34,753 nucleotides of DNA from an uncultured Clostridia bacterium (GCA_947627005.1 CANQUJ010000020.1:1-34753); one strand, 5' to 3'. Counted from the first letter of the stretch, positions 23,741 through 33,342 are shown. Notes: generated by a model not told the origin, from the letters alone. Made by a program: numbers and translations.

Positions 23741-25477
23741 TTGAGGCGGTTGGGCCCATATCTTAAGCCGTTTATTCCGCGAATGTCGCTCGGGTTTCTC
23801 GTCAAGGTCATAGGGACCGTTGTCGAGCTTGCGATACCCTGGATACTTTCATATATAATCGACGACTTGATCCCTCTCGGCGAGATAAACCCGGTCATCG
23901 TCTGGGGCGTGCTGATGATTTTATGCTCGCTCTGCGCTTGGTTCGGAAACATCATCGCCAACCGAATGGCCTCGGCGGTCGCCCGCGATTTTACAAGAAA
24001 GCTTAGGCACGATTTATTTGAAAAGATCTCCTATCTTTCCGAAAGAAGCGTGGATAACATAACCATTCCCTCGCTGATCTCGCGAGTTACGAGCGACACC
24101 TACGTTATGCACCAAACCGTCGGAATGATGCAGCGACTCGGGGTCCGCGCGCCGATTCTTTTGGTCGGCGGGATCATCGTTACGCTCACCCTCGACCCGG
24201 TTTTAACCCTTATTATGGTGGCTACTCTTCCCTTCGTCGCGATAATAACCTTCGTCGTTTCGCGCAAGGGCGCGAGGCTTTTTAAGATAGTCCAAAGCGG
24301 GTCCGACTCGCTTTTAAGAGTAGTCCGCGAAAACGCCGTCGGGGTAAGGGTCATAAAGGCGCTTTCAAAGTCCGACTACGAGAGAGAGCGCTTTAAAAAG
24401 GTCAACGACGACCTTACCGAGCGCGAGCGCACCGCCGAAAAGACGATGGCGATTATAAACCCGGTCATGAGCCTTCTTTTGAACCTCGGCATAGTCGCGG
24501 TAATAGTCGCGGGGGCTTACAGGGTTCAGGGCGGACAGACCGAAGTCGGAAAAATCATCGCCTTTATGAACCTCTTCACGATAGTTTTAAACGCGCTTTT
24601 GGCGATAAACAGAATGTTCACCATGCTCTCGCGGGCTTCGGCCTCTTCGGCCCGTATATTCGAGGTTTTGGAGACTCCGATAGAGCTCTACGAGACCGAG
24701 CCGCACTTCTCGTTTATCCCCGAAAACGCGCCGCACATCGCCTTTAAAAACGTCACATTTAAATACGACAAGGGCAGCTTCGCCGTCAAGAATCTGAATT
24801 TCGAGCTTAAGAGGGGAGAGACCCTCGGAATAATCGGCGCGACCGGCGCCGGAAAGTCGACCATAATCCGCGCGCTGATGAGATACTACGACGTAGCCGA
24901 CGGCGCGATTGAGATCGACGGGGTCGATATCCGCGACTACGCCACCCCCGACCTTAGGGCGAAATTCGGCGTGGTGTTCCAGAACGACGCTTTGTTTAAA
25001 GACACTATCCGCGAGAATATACGCCTCGGGCGGGAGCTTTCGGACGATGACCTTACCGAGGCCGCAAAGCAGGCGCAGGCGCTTGAATTTATCAACGCGC
25101 AGGGCGGGTTTGACGGCGAGGTCGCAATCAAGGGCGCGAACCTTTCGGGCGGGCAGAAGCAGCGGCTTTTGGTCGCAAGGGCGCTTGCCGGCGAGCCGGA
25201 GATTTTGATTTTGGACGACTCTTCGAGCGCGCTCGACTATAAGACCGATTCTAAGCTTCGCGAGCAGATAAGGCTTAACCACGCCGACGCGACAAAGATC
25301 ATCATCGCGCAGAGGATAAGCTCTATTATGCACGCAGAAAAAATCATAGTTATGGAAAACGGCGAGGTCATCGGAATGGGGACCCACGACGAGCTTATGG
25401 CAAGCTGCGAGCTTTACCGCGAGATCGGAAGATCGCAGATAGGCGGCGGAATCGAGCTTGGGGAGGCGACGGCATGA
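23741..25477 (+). CDS. ABC exporter half-transporter, degenerate ATP site subunit
   Basis: A 578-residue type I ABC exporter: six transmembrane helices (about 1-310), then an ATPase domain with Walker A GATGAGKST, canonical signature NLSGGQKQR, and Walker B ILILDDSSSALD, where Asp replaces the catalytic Glu. This is the signature of the degenerate-site half of a heterodimeric exporter (BmrC/BmrD, TM287/288 type). Multidrug, lipid or peptide export is possible; the substrate is unknown. The TTG at 23741 lies eight bases after AGGAGG (23727-23732); an ATG at 23735 is only two bases away and is less likely. It overlaps the next gene by four bases. Confidence 0.9.
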   Translation: MRRLGPYLKPFIPRMSLGFLVKVIGTVVELAIPWILSYIIDDLIPLGEINPVIVWGVLMILCSLCAWFGNIIANRMASAVARDFTRKLRHDLFEKISYLSERSVDNITIPSLISRVTSDTYVMHQTVGMMQRLGVRAPILLVGGIIVTLTLDPVLTLIMVATLPFVAIITFVVSRKGARLFKIVQSGSDSLLRVVRENAVGVRVIKALSKSDYERERFKKVNDDLTERERTAEKTMAIINPVMSLLLNLGIVAVIVAGAYRVQGGQTEVGKIIAFMNLFTIVLNALLAINRMFTMLSRASASSARIFEVLETPIELYETEPHFSFIPENAPHIAFKNVTFKYDKGSFAVKNLNFELKRGETLGIIGATGAGKSTIIRALMRYYDVADGAIEIDGVDIRDYATPDLRAKFGVVFQNDALFKDTIRENIRLGRELSDDDLTEAAKQAQALEFINAQGGFDGEVAIKGANLSGGQKQRLLVARALAGEPEILILDDSSSALDYKTDSKLREQIRLNHADATKIIIAQRISSIMHAEKIIVMENGEVIGMGTHDELMASCELYREIGRSQIGGGIELGEATA

Positions 25478-27234
25478 GCGAGAGAGTTAAGATGAAAAAA
25501 ACGGCGATAATCGGCCGCCTTATGCCCTATCTGATGAGGCACAAGGTTCTTTTGGCGGCGGCGATAGCGCTTACCATCGGCGGAAACCTTCTTGCCCTCG
25601 CGGGGCCGTATTTCTCGGGTCTTGCGATAGATTCCATCGAGCTTCACGACGAGACCGGAAGGGTAGACCTTTCGGGCGTTTGGCGCTACGCGGTTATAAT
25701 GATAGTCCTCTATATCCTCTCCGGAGTGCTTTCGTATATGCTGACGAGGCTGATGATAGTCATAAGCCGAAAGGTCATAAACAGAATGAGAAGCGACGTC
25801 TTCAACAAGCTGACCGTGCTGCCGGTGGGGTATTTCGACCGCAACCAGACCGGCGACATTTTAAGCCGCATCTCATACGATATCGACACTATAAACACCT
25901 CTCTTTCGCACGATTTCGTACAGATTGCAGCGAGCACCGTGACCGTTTTGGGGTCGCTTATTATGATGATAAAAATCTCGCCGCTCCTCGTTTTGGTCTT
26001 CGCGTTTACCGTTCCGCTCTCGATCTTTCTTACCAAAAAGATCACCGGATTTACAAGGCCGCTATTCAGAAAGCGCTCGGCAAAGCTCGGCGAATTAAAC
26101 GGCTTTGTGGAAGAGATGATAAGCGGACAGAAGACCCTTCGGGCTTACAGCCAAGAGAAAAACACCGTCGCGAAGTTCGACAGGCAGAACGACGATACCT
26201 GCGAGGCGTATTACCGCGCGGAATACTACGGCAGCGTTACCGGCCCGTCGGTAAACTTTGTAAACAACCTTTCCCTCTCGCTGGTAAGCTTTTTCGGCGC
26301 GATACTCTATCTTAAAAACGCGATAACGATAGGAAACATCTCTACCTTCGTCTTGTATTCGAGAAAATTCAGCGGCCCGATAAACGAGATCGCGAACATA
26401 TTCGGAGAGCTGCAATCCGCCTTTTCTGCGGCGGAGCGCGTTTTCAGGCTTTTGGACGAAGACCCCGAGCCGAGCGATTCGCCCGACGCATACGAGCTTA
26501 ACGGCGCGAAGGGAGACGTCGCCCTCGACGACGTGAGATTCGGCTATATAAAAGGGCAGGAGATTATCCACGGCCTCTCGCTCGATATAAATCGGGGCGA
26601 GCTTGTAGCGATAGTCGGCCCGACCGGCGCCGGAAAGACCACGATAGTAAACCTTTTGATGCGGTTCTACGACGTCGACGGCGGAGAGATAAGGCTTGAC
26701 GGCCACCCGATAAAAAACCTCACAAGGAAGAGTCTGCGGCTTAACTATTCGATGGTCTTGCAGGATACTTGGCTTTTTAACGGAACGGTGTTTGAAAATA
26801 TCGCCTACGGCAGCGAATCGGCGACGATCGAAGACGTTGAAAGGGTCTGCCGCGCCTGCGGAATCCACGAGTATATCATGACCCTGCCGGATGGCTATGA
26901 CACCGTTTTGGACGACGACGGCTCGAATATCTCAAAGGGGCAGAAGCAGCTTATGACGATAGCGCGGGCGATGCTTTTAAAGTCTTCGCTGCTGATACTT
27001 GACGAGGCGACCTCTAACGTAGACACCCGGACCGAGATACAGATTCAGCGCGCTATGCGAACCCTTATGGCGGACAAAACCTGCTTCGTCATCGCCCACC
27101 GGCTTTCGACTATACAGGGCGCGGACATTATTTTGGTTGTAAGAGACGGCGAGATAGTCGAGCGCGGCACCCACGCCGAGCTTATGTCCGGCGAGACTTT
27201 TTATAAACAGCTTTATAACGCGCAGTTCGCTTAA
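25474..27234 (+). CDS. ABC exporter half-transporter, catalytic ATP site subunit
   Basis: The second half (586 residues) of the heterodimer: six membrane helices, Walker A GPTGAGKTT, Walker B LLILDEATSNVD with the catalytic Glu present, and a degenerate signature NISKGQKQL in place of LSGGQ. This complements its partner exactly: the pair has one consensus and one degenerate ATP site. The ATG (25474) overlaps the upstream stop and has GGGGAGG before it; an in-frame ATG at 25492 is an alternative. A terminator follows at 27245. Confidence 0.93.
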   Translation: MSERVKMKKTAIIGRLMPYLMRHKVLLAAAIALTIGGNLLALAGPYFSGLAIDSIELHDETGRVDLSGVWRYAVIMIVLYILSGVLSYMLTRLMIVISRKVINRMRSDVFNKLTVLPVGYFDRNQTGDILSRISYDIDTINTSLSHDFVQIAASTVTVLGSLIMMIKISPLLVLVFAFTVPLSIFLTKKITGFTRPLFRKRSAKLGELNGFVEEMISGQKTLRAYSQEKNTVAKFDRQNDDTCEAYYRAEYYGSVTGPSVNFVNNLSLSLVSFFGAILYLKNAITIGNISTFVLYSRKFSGPINEIANIFGELQSAFSAAERVFRLLDEDPEPSDSPDAYELNGAKGDVALDDVRFGYIKGQEIIHGLSLDINRGELVAIVGPTGAGKTTIVNLLMRFYDVDGGEIRLDGHPIKNLTRKSLRLNYSMVLQDTWLFNGTVFENIAYGSESATIEDVERVCRACGIHEYIMTLPDGYDTVLDDDGSNISKGQKQLMTIARAMLLKSSLLILDEATSNVDTRTEIQIQRAMRTLMADKTCFVIAHRLSTIQGADIILVVRDGEIVERGTHAELMSGETFYKQLYNAQFA

Positions 27235-27244
27235 AAAATACGGG

Positions 27245-27280
27245 GCGCGGGCGGTTTTTCGGCGGCCCGCGCTTCGGCTT
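27245..27280 (+). terminator. Terminator after the ABC exporter operon
   Basis: GCGCGGGC (27245-27252) pairs perfectly with GCCCGCGC (27265-27272). A TTCGGCTTTT tail follows, so the T-run is interrupted. Confidence 0.65.
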
Positions 27281-27366
27281 TTATATAAAACGCACTTTTC
27301 CGCAAAATAGCCCAAAAAATTATGCGGGAAAGCCTTATTTTCGGCGAAATTCCGTGAAAAATATTC

Positions 27367-27395
27367 TTGACAAAATCGAAACGAGCCTGTATAAT
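27367..27395 (+). promoter_or_regulatory. Consensus promoter for rpsL
   Basis: TTGACA (27367-27372), a 17-base spacer, TATAAT (27390-27395): both boxes match the housekeeping sigma consensus. The roughly 80-base leader holds a small CCGCGC/GCGCGG hairpin (about 27423-27439). Confidence 0.92.
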
Positions 27396-27483
27396 AACGT
27401 AGTATGCAAAACTATGAGCTGTTCCGCGCATGCGGCGCGGCTTGGGGTTATGTATCAAAAATATCAAAGAAAGGAGAGAAAGT

Positions 27484-27900
27484 ATGCCGACGTTTAACCA
27501 ACTGGTTCGCAAAGGAAGAAGCACTCTCGCGGATAAGTCTAAGTCTCCGGCCCTTCAGAAGAGCTACAACTCTAAAAAGAAGACTGTTATAGACCAAAGC
27601 TGCCCGCAGAAGAGAGGCGTATGCACCGCTGTCAAGACCCAGACCCCGAAGAAGCCTAACTCGGCCATGAGAAAGATCGCAAGAGTAAGGCTTACCAACG
27701 GAACCGAAGTAACCTCTTATATCCCCGGCATAGGCCACAACCTTCAGGAGCACAGCGTTGTTCTTATTCGCGGCGGCCGTGTTAAGGATCTTCCGGGCGT
27801 AAGATACCACATCATCCGCGGAACTCTTGACGCGCAGGGAGTCGCAAAAAGAATGCAGGGCAGGTCTAAATACGGCGCCAAGCGCCCGAAGGCCAAATAG
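27484..27900 (+). CDS. rpsL: 30S ribosomal protein S12
   Basis: S12 lies at the decoding centre and is the classic streptomycin-resistance locus. The ATG at 27484 (AAAGGAGAG upstream) gives 138 residues beginning [12 protein letters not shown]. The conserved [11 protein letters not shown] and [13 protein letters not shown] segments carry the usual lysines, so no resistance substitution is evident. Upstream in-frame starts lie in the leader and are rejected. First gene of the str operon. Confidence 0.98.
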   Translation: MPTFNQLVRKGRSTLADKSKSPALQKSYNSKKKTVIDQSCPQKRGVCTAVKTQTPKKPNSAMRKIARVRLTNGTEVTSYIPGIGHNLQEHSVVLIRGGRVKDLPGVRYHIIRGTLDAQGVAKRMQGRSKYGAKRPKAK

Positions 27901-28066
27901 TTATAAGCCCGGAAATCGCAAATCCGCCACAGTCACTGTGGAGTTTATCATATACATTAAAATAAAATGTATAGGGTGCCTCCGAGTGTGCTGACGAGGT
28001 CGCCCGAACCGAAGTTCGGGTGAAAACGAGTACCAATGAATTCATTCTATGAAGGAGGGAAGTAAA
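27901..28066 (+). promoter_or_regulatory. Structured spacer between rpsL and rpsG
   Basis: This 166-base gap, long for the str operon, contains three hairpins: CCACAG-TCA-CTGTGG (27929-27943), ATACATT..AATGTAT (about 27952-27972) and CCCGAAC..GTTCGGG (about 28003-28019). None is followed by a T-run, so they are not terminators. A binding site for S7 or another translational regulator is inference. No gene is seen. Confidence 0.5.
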
Positions 28067-28537
28067 GTGCCGAGAAGAGGTAACGTTGCAAAGCGCGATG
28101 TTTTGCAGGACCCTATCTACAATTCAAAGCTCGTCACCAGACTTATCAACAACATTATGCTTGACGGTAAGAAGGGCGTAGCGCAGAAGATAGTTTACGG
28201 CGCATTCGAGATCGTTGAGCAGAAGTCGGGCAAACCCGCTCTCGAAGCCTTTGAGCAGGCGATGGAGAACGTTATGCCCAACCTCGAGGTCAAGGCCCGC
28301 CGAGTCGGCGGCGCCACCTATCAGGTCCCTATGGAAGTCAGACCCGAGAGGAGACAGACTTTGGGCTTAAGATGGCTCACGACCTATTCCAGAAGCCGCA
28401 ACGAAAAGACGATGAAGGAAAGACTCGCAGGAGAGATCCTTGACGCCCTTAACGGAACCGGCGGCGCTGTTAAAAAGCGCGAAGATACCCACAAAATGGC
28501 AGACGCCAACAAGGCGTTCGCACACTTCCGCTGGTAA
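28067..28537 (+). CDS. rpsG: 30S ribosomal protein S7
   Basis: S7 nucleates assembly of the 30S head. The GTG at 28067, seven bases after AGGAGGG, gives 156 residues starting [20 protein letters not shown], the normal length; an in-frame ATG at 28049 precedes the ribosome-binding site and is rejected. Motifs include [19 protein letters not shown] and [19 protein letters not shown]. Followed by fusA. Confidence 0.97.
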   Translation: MPRRGNVAKRDVLQDPIYNSKLVTRLINNIMLDGKKGVAQKIVYGAFEIVEQKSGKPALEAFEQAMENVMPNLEVKARRVGGATYQVPMEVRPERRQTLGLRWLTTYSRSRNEKTMKERLAGEILDALNGTGGAVKKREDTHKMADANKAFAHFRW

Positions 28538-28599
28538 TAACCCTACCGCGGCGCACCCGCATATAAATTTGCGGGGAATATTGATACTGATATCATCGG

Positions 28600-28628
28600 C
28601 GGGGAGAGTACGGGCCGCGTCCTCCCCG
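28600..28628 (+). promoter_or_regulatory. Hairpin in the rpsG-fusA spacer
   Basis: CGGGGAG (28600-28606) pairs with CTCCCCG (28622-28628), just before the fusA ribosome-binding site GGAG (28637). No T-run follows. It may tune fusA translation or mRNA processing; this is inference. Confidence 0.45.
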
Positions 28629-28647
28629 TGAGAAATGGAGATTATTT

Positions 28648-30732
28648 ATGGCAAGAGACGTATCTTTGTCAATGACCCGAAATATTGGTATTATGGCTCA
28701 TATAGACGCGGGCAAGACCACCACCACCGAGCGTATTCTGTTCTATACCGGTATCAACCACAAGATGGGAGAGACCCACGACGGCAGCGCCACGATGGAC
28801 TGGATGGAGCAGGAGCAGGAGAGAGGAATCACCATAACCTCCGCCGCGACCACCGCCTATTGGAAGGGCCACAGAATCAATATCATTGACACCCCCGGCC
28901 ACGTCGATTTTACCGTCGAAGTCGAGCGCTCGCTTAGAGTTCTTGACGGCGCGGTGACCGTTCTTTGCGCCAAGGGCGGCGTTGAGCCCCAGACCGAGAC
29001 CGTATGGAGACAGGGAGACAAATACAACGTTCCCCGAATGATATACGTCAACAAGATGGACATTATGGGAGCCGACTTCTATCACGTTCTCGAAATGATC
29101 CACAACCGTCTGAAGTGCAACGCAGTGCCGATTCAGCTTCCCATCGGAAGCGAGACCTTCTTTAAAGGGATCATAGATCTTCTTGAAATGAAGGCTTATA
29201 TGTATTACGACGACCTCGGGAAGGACATCAGAGTTGAAGAGATCCCCGAGCATATGGTTGCGGACGCCGAAAAATACCGTTCGCAGCTTGTCGAAGCCGT
29301 AGCGGAATCGGACGACGCCTTGATGGAAAAATATCTCGGCGGCGAAGAGCTTACCATAGACGAGCTCAAGGCCGGTATCCGCAAGGCGACTATCGCCAAC
29401 GAAATGGTTCCCGTAACCTGCGGAACCTCTTACAAAAACAAAGGGGTCCAGAAGCTTCTGGACGCCGTAGTGGACTATATGCCCGCGCCGACCGACATTC
29501 CCGACATTAAGGGAATCAACCCCGACACCGACGAAGAAGAGACCCGCCCCTCTGACGACAACGCGCCTTTCGCCGCGCTTGCGTTTAAGATCGCGACCGA
29601 CCCGTTCGTCGGCAAGCTCTGCTTCTTCAGAGTCTATTCCGGGACCCTTAACGCCGGCGAGACCGTTTTAAACTGCACCAAAGGCGCCAACGAGCGTATG
29701 GGCCGCGTTTTGCAGATGCACTCCAATCACCGCAAAGACATCGAGACCTGCTATGCGGGCGATATCTACGCGGTCGTAGGAGTTAAAAACACCACAACCG
29801 GCGACACTCTTTGCGACCCGAAGCACCCGATAATCCTCGAGTCGATGGAGTTCCCCGAGCCGGTTATCAACCTTGCGATCGAGCCCAAGACCAAGGCCGG
29901 ACAGGAAAAGATGGCGATCGCGCTTTCAAAGCTCGCCGAAGAGGATCCGACCTTTAAAACCTGGACCGACGAAGAGACCGGACAGACCATCATCGCCGGA
30001 ATGGGCGAGCTTCACCTTGAAATCATCGTGGACAGAATGTTGCGCGAGTTTAAAGTCGAGGCGAACGTCGGCGCGCCGCAGGTCGCTTATAAAGAGACCG
30101 TAAGAAAGCTTGCCGACGTCGAGTGCAAATACGCGAGGCAGTCGGGCGGTAAAGGTCAATACGGCCACGTCAAGATCAAGCTCGAGCCGAACGAATCCGG
30201 CAAGGGCTACGAGTTCATCAACAACATCGTCGGCGGCGCTATTCCTAAGGAATATATCCCCGCCGTTGACAAGGGTATTCAGGGCGCGATGAAGTCGGGC
30301 GTTCTGGCGGGATATCCGGTAGTAGACGTCAAGGTGACCCTTTACGACGGCTCGTATCACGAAGTCGACTCTTCGGAGATGGCGTTCTCGATCGCCGGCT
30401 CTATGGCGTTTAAAGACGCTATGAAGAAGGCCGACCCGGTCATATTGGAGCCTATTATGAAGGTAGCCTGCATAGTCCCCGAGGAATATATGGGAACCGC
30501 CATCGGCGACCTTAACTCGAGAAGAGGCCAGATCCTCGGACAGGAGACCAACAACGGCGTCGCACAGGTCGACGCGCTGGTTCCGCTCTCCGAAATGTTC
30601 GGATACTCTAACGACCTTCGCTCTAAAACCCAGGGCCGCGGCCAGTATACGATGGAGCCTCACAGCTATACCGAGGTTCCGAAGTCTGTCGCCGAGAGCA
30701 TTATGAGCGCCCGCAGGAAGTCCGACAACTGA
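28648..30732 (+). CDS. fusA: Translation elongation factor G
   Basis: EF-G is the GTPase that moves tRNA and mRNA after peptide bond formation. The 694-residue protein has G1 [12 protein letters not shown], switch motifs [20 protein letters not shown] and NKMD, followed by domains II-V, with the domain IV loop region [16 protein letters not shown] and the C-terminal [17 protein letters not shown]. Full length and canonical, so a main EF-G rather than a resistance paralog. An RBS (ATGGAG) lies seven bases upstream of the ATG. Confidence 0.98.
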   Translation: MARDVSLSMTRNIGIMAHIDAGKTTTTERILFYTGINHKMGETHDGSATMDWMEQEQERGITITSAATTAYWKGHRINIIDTPGHVDFTVEVERSLRVLDGAVTVLCAKGGVEPQTETVWRQGDKYNVPRMIYVNKMDIMGADFYHVLEMIHNRLKCNAVPIQLPIGSETFFKGIIDLLEMKAYMYYDDLGKDIRVEEIPEHMVADAEKYRSQLVEAVAESDDALMEKYLGGEELTIDELKAGIRKATIANEMVPVTCGTSYKNKGVQKLLDAVVDYMPAPTDIPDIKGINPDTDEEETRPSDDNAPFAALAFKIATDPFVGKLCFFRVYSGTLNAGETVLNCTKGANERMGRVLQMHSNHRKDIETCYAGDIYAVVGVKNTTTGDTLCDPKHPIILESMEFPEPVINLAIEPKTKAGQEKMAIALSKLAEEDPTFKTWTDEETGQTIIAGMGELHLEIIVDRMLREFKVEANVGAPQVAYKETVRKLADVECKYARQSGGKGQYGHVKIKLEPNESGKGYEFINNIVGGAIPKEYIPAVDKGIQGAMKSGVLAGYPVVDVKVTLYDGSYHEVDSSEMAFSIAGSMAFKDAMKKADPVILEPIMKVACIVPEEYMGTAIGDLNSRRGQILGQETNNGVAQVDALVPLSEMFGYSNDLRSKTQGRGQYTMEPHSYTEVPKSVAESIMSARRKSDN

Positions 30733-30790
30733 TTTTTCCGTTAAATCATCAAAAAACGGCTTCAAATTTTTAAAAATGTCGGCATAACGC

Positions 30791-30819
30791 TTGCATTTTT
30801 ATATCAAATCTGTTAAAAT
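30791..30819 (+). promoter_or_regulatory. Separate promoter for tuf
   Basis: TTGCAT (30791-30796), 17 bases, TAAAAT (30814-30819). The AT-rich gap after fusA suggests tuf has its own start of transcription in addition to str-operon read-through. Confidence 0.72.
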
Positions 30820-30855
30820 CTAATTATCAAATGTTACTAAAGGGAGGAAATTCCA

Positions 30856-32058
30856 ATGGCAAAGCAGAAATTTGAAAGAACAAAACCCCATGTAAACATC
30901 GGAACCATCGGGCACGTTGACCACGGCAAGACCACTCTTACCGCCGCCATCACCAAGGTTCTCGCCATGAAAGGCCAGGCCAAGTTCGAGGCTTACGACA
31001 TGATCGACAAGGCCCCCGAGGAAAGAGAGCGCGGAATCACCATCAATACCGCTCACGTTGAGTATGAGACCGACAAGCGCCACTACGCTCACGTCGACTG
31101 CCCCGGCCACGCCGACTACGTTAAGAACATGATCACCGGCGCGGCGCAGATGGACGGCGCGATCCTCGTCGTCGCCGCTTCGGACGGCCCTATGGCCCAG
31201 ACCCGCGAGCACATTCTTCTCGCCCGCCAGGTCGGCGTTCCGGCTATCGTTGTTTATATGAACAAGGTCGACCAGGTCGACGACGCCGAGCTTCTTGAAC
31301 TCGTAGAGATGGATATTCGCGATCTTCTCTCTAAGTATGAGTTCCCCGGCGACGATATCCCGATCATCAAGGGCTCGGCTCTTCAGGCTCTCGAATCCAC
31401 CTCTACCGACCCGAACGCCCCCGAGTATGCCTCGATCCTCGAGCTTATGGACGCTGTCGACAACTATATCCCGACTCCGGACCGCAAGGCCGACCTGCCG
31501 TTCCTTATGCCTGTTGAAGACACTATGACCATCACCGGCCGCGGCACCGTCGCCACCGGCAGAGTCGAGAGAGGCACCCTTAAGCTCGGCGACGAAGTCG
31601 AGATCATCGGCCTTACCGAAGAGAGAGCAAAGACCGTCGTCACCGGTATCGAGATGTTCCGCAAGACCCTCGACTACGCTGAGGCGGGCGACAATATCGG
31701 CGCACTTCTTCGCGGCGTTCAGAGAAAAGACATCGAAAGAGGTCAAGTTCTCTGCAAACCCGGATCCATTCACCCTCACACCAAGTTCAAGGGCCAGGTC
31801 TATGTTCTTAAGAAGGAAGAGGGCGGCCGCCACACTCCCTTTATGACCAATTACAGACCGCAGTTCTACTTCAGAACCACCGACGTTACCGGCGTCATCA
31901 CCCTTCCCGAGGGCGTTGAGATGTGCATGCCGGGCGACAACGTTGAGATGAACGTCGAGCTCATCACTCCTATCGCGATTGAAGAAGGTCTCCGCTTCGC
32001 TATCCGCGAGGGCGGCAGAACCGTCGGTTCGGGCGTTGTTGTTGCTATCAACGCTTAA
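30856..32058 (+). CDS. tuf: Translation elongation factor Tu
   Basis: EF-Tu carries aminoacyl-tRNA to the ribosome. The 400-residue protein contains [45 protein letters not shown] and NKVD, plus domains II and III ending [11 protein letters not shown]. Full length. GGGAGG precedes the ATG. A strong terminator closes the str region. A 450-residue minus-strand frame opposite it is a codon-usage shadow. Confidence 0.98.
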   Translation: MAKQKFERTKPHVNIGTIGHVDHGKTTLTAAITKVLAMKGQAKFEAYDMIDKAPEERERGITINTAHVEYETDKRHYAHVDCPGHADYVKNMITGAAQMDGAILVVAASDGPMAQTREHILLARQVGVPAIVVYMNKVDQVDDAELLELVEMDIRDLLSKYEFPGDDIPIIKGSALQALESTSTDPNAPEYASILELMDAVDNYIPTPDRKADLPFLMPVEDTMTITGRGTVATGRVERGTLKLGDEVEIIGLTEERAKTVVTGIEMFRKTLDYAEAGDNIGALLRGVQRKDIERGQVLCKPGSIHPHTKFKGQVYVLKKEEGGRHTPFMTNYRPQFYFRTTDVTGVITLPEGVEMCMPGDNVEMNVELITPIAIEEGLRFAIREGGRTVGSGVVVAINA

Positions 32059-32082
32059 TCGCGAACAAGCCTTATAAAACTT

Positions 32083-32113
32083 TCTCCCCCGAGCGATCGG
32101 GGGAGATTTTTTT
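32083..32113 (+). terminator. Strong terminator after tuf
   Basis: TCTCCCCC (32083-32090) pairs with GGGGGAGA (32099-32106), followed by a run of seven T. Confidence 0.93.
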
Positions 32114-32131
32114 GTTGAGCTTGCGAAAACC

Positions 32132-32330
32132 AAAAGTTTTCGGTCAAGCCAAACTAAAAGTTTTCGATCCAACCTTTTTCAAAAGGTTGGCAGGTTTCCA
32201 AAGGGCGGCGCCCTTTGGTCGCAGCCCGCAGGCTGCGAAATCTCCATTACTAAAAAAAGCGCAGGAGGGGGAGCGAAAATCTGTCCTGTGGACAGTTTTC
32301 GCGTGGGGGAACCCTCGCCGGGGGTTCCCC
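32132..32330 (-). repeat. Multi-hairpin dispersed repeat, copy C (partial, with different modules)
   Basis: It starts with two 19-base boundary units (32132-32150 and 32156-32174), continues with CCAACCTTTTTC/AAAAGGTTGG, AAAGGGCGGCGCCCTTT and CGCAGCC..GGCTGCG, in copy B orientation, then diverges. The next stems are CTGTCC-TGT-GGACAG nested in GCGAAAA/TTTTCGC (about 32274-32303) and GGGGAACCC/GGGTTCCCC (about 32305-32330). The element therefore looks modular. No gene is seen in 32114-32503. Confidence 0.85.
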
Positions 32331-32490
32331 CTTTATAAATTTCGCGGCTCCGGCAGGGGCTGCGCCTCAACGCCGGGGTCCACCTTTATAAATTTCGCAG
32401 CTCCGGCAGGAGCTGCGCCCTCAACGTAGGAGTCCACCTTTATAAAACCCTCATCTCGGCAGGAGCTGCGCACCTCAACGCCGGCACCAT
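32331..32490. repeat. Three tandem ~53-bp units with a GCAGCTCC/GGAGCTGC hairpin
   Basis: Units begin CTTTATAAA at 32331, 32384 and 32438, giving periods of 53 and 54 bases. Each contains a stem around a GGCA loop (perfect in unit 2 at 32398-32415, wobble-paired in unit 1, decayed in unit 3) and ends with CTCAACG. The stem is the same as at 2668-2689 near copy A. Confidence 0.8.
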
Positions 32491-32503
32491 TAAAATTCAA
32501 GCG

Positions 32504-32683
32504 TCACATCCCGCCTCGGCGACCGAAGAACATCCCCGCCGCAAGAAGAACTATCGCGGCGACGTAGGCGATGATGTACGCCCAATCGGGGATACGGCCG
32601 GCTTTGTCGAGCAAATGCTTTGTTATGAACGCCGCAGCGACTATAAGTCCGCCGAGCATTATTAAAATCCTTGTCGCGGTCAT
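32504..32683 (-). CDS. Small two-helix membrane protein coupled to the XRE regulator
   Basis: A 59-residue protein I do not recognise. It begins MTATRILIMLGGLIVAAAFI and ends MFFGRRGGM. Two hydrophobic helices are evident (about 5-24 and 36-53), separated by a charged turn (KHLLDKAGRIPDW). The ATG at 32683 overlaps the stop of the upstream regulator in ATGA form, and GGGGGA lies about eight bases before it, so translation is very likely coupled. The C-terminal RR suggests a cytoplasmic end. A role as a partner, target or immunity-like peptide for the membrane-bound regulator is inference. Repeats follow and no clear terminator is seen. Confidence 0.7.
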   Translation of the reverse strand: MTATRILIMLGGLIVAAAFITKHLLDKAGRIPDWAYIIAYVAAIVLLAAGMFFGRRGGM

Positions 32684-33204
32684 TTGCTATCCCCCTTGCC
32701 TTTGATTTTGTTTAACAGCTTAAGCTTTGCCGCCCTAAACTTCGTTCCCGCGGCGCTTAAAAGGACAAGCAGCAAAATAAATATCCCTAAATTTACGCCG
32801 TTCGAGAAGCCGATTAAAAAGCTCGGCAGCCTGCCCTCAAGCTCGAAAACGCCGATAAAAACCGTCGCAAAAGACATTATAAGCGACAATATCAGCAGCC
32901 CGCGCAGAGTCTTTTTAAACCGCGCTTTTTCCTCGTTCGCATAGTCCGCGACCTTTTCGATCGCTTCGGCGGTCTGTTCGTCCATATGAGTCTCCTTTCG
33001 ATTCCCGTCTAAAATTTCGTCGACCCCAACGCCGTAAAGCCTTGCAAGCTCTAACAAAAGGCTTAGGTCGGGCAGGTTGTTGCCGTTCTCCCACCGCGAA
33101 ACGCTTCGGTTGGAAACCCCGAGCCGCTCGGCAAGCTGCTCTTGGGTTAGGCCTTTGTCGAGTCTAAGCTCGCGCATAAACGCGCCGATTTTCTGTTGGT
33201 TCAT
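32680..33204 (-). CDS. XRE-family transcriptional regulator with two C-terminal membrane helices
   Basis: A 174-residue protein. Residues 1-65 are a helix-turn-helix of the Cro/CI type (MRELRLDKGLTQEQLAERLGVSNRSVSRWENG..PDLSLLLELARLYGVGVDEIL). An acidic linker follows, then two membrane helices (about 104-122 and 136-154) and a basic tail. Such proteins act as membrane-tethered DNA-binding regulators; the signal is unknown. A TATAAT on the minus strand (33234-33229) and AAGGGGG precede the ATG. The 59-residue membrane gene overlaps its stop. Confidence 0.88.
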   Translation of the reverse strand: MNQQKIGAFMRELRLDKGLTQEQLAERLGVSNRSVSRWENGNNLPDLSLLLELARLYGVGVDEILDGNRKETHMDEQTAEAIEKVADYANEEKARFKKTLRGLLILSLIMSFATVFIGVFELEGRLPSFLIGFSNGVNLGIFILLLVLLSAAGTKFRAAKLKLLNKIKGKGDSK

Positions 33205-33286
33205 AGTTTTTACCCCCTTAACGACTTCATTATATCATATATTTTTGAAAATAACAGGACAAGGAGCGGGAATCGCGCCGATCCGC

Positions 33287-33318
33287 AAAAAAATCCGCCC
33301 TATTTATATAGAGCGGAT
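33287..33318 (-). terminator. Minus-strand terminator downstream of the 33343 remnant
   Basis: On the minus strand ATCCGC (33318-33313) pairs with GCGGAT (33298-33293), and a run of seven T follows (33293-33287). Its presence implies that the reading frame ending at 33343 is, or was, the 3' end of a transcribed gene. Confidence 0.7.
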
Positions 33319-33342
33319 TAAAACCGTCGCCTGTTCGCGACT

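Noticed and set aside
27901-28066. Possible tRNA or terminator in the rpsL-rpsG gap
   Set aside because: No cloverleaf, no TTCGANTC-type arm, and no T-run after any hairpin.
29926-30765. 279-residue minus-strand frame opposite fusA
   Set aside because: Antisense shadow of EF-G domains III-V.
30820-32172. 450-residue minus-strand frame opposite tuf
   Set aside because: It mirrors the strongly biased codons of tuf, has no ribosome-binding site and no recognisable motif.
32331-32490. Tandem units considered as a CRISPR array
   Set aside because: Only three units, divergent, with the unit itself being contiguous and no unique spacers; no cas genes are present.
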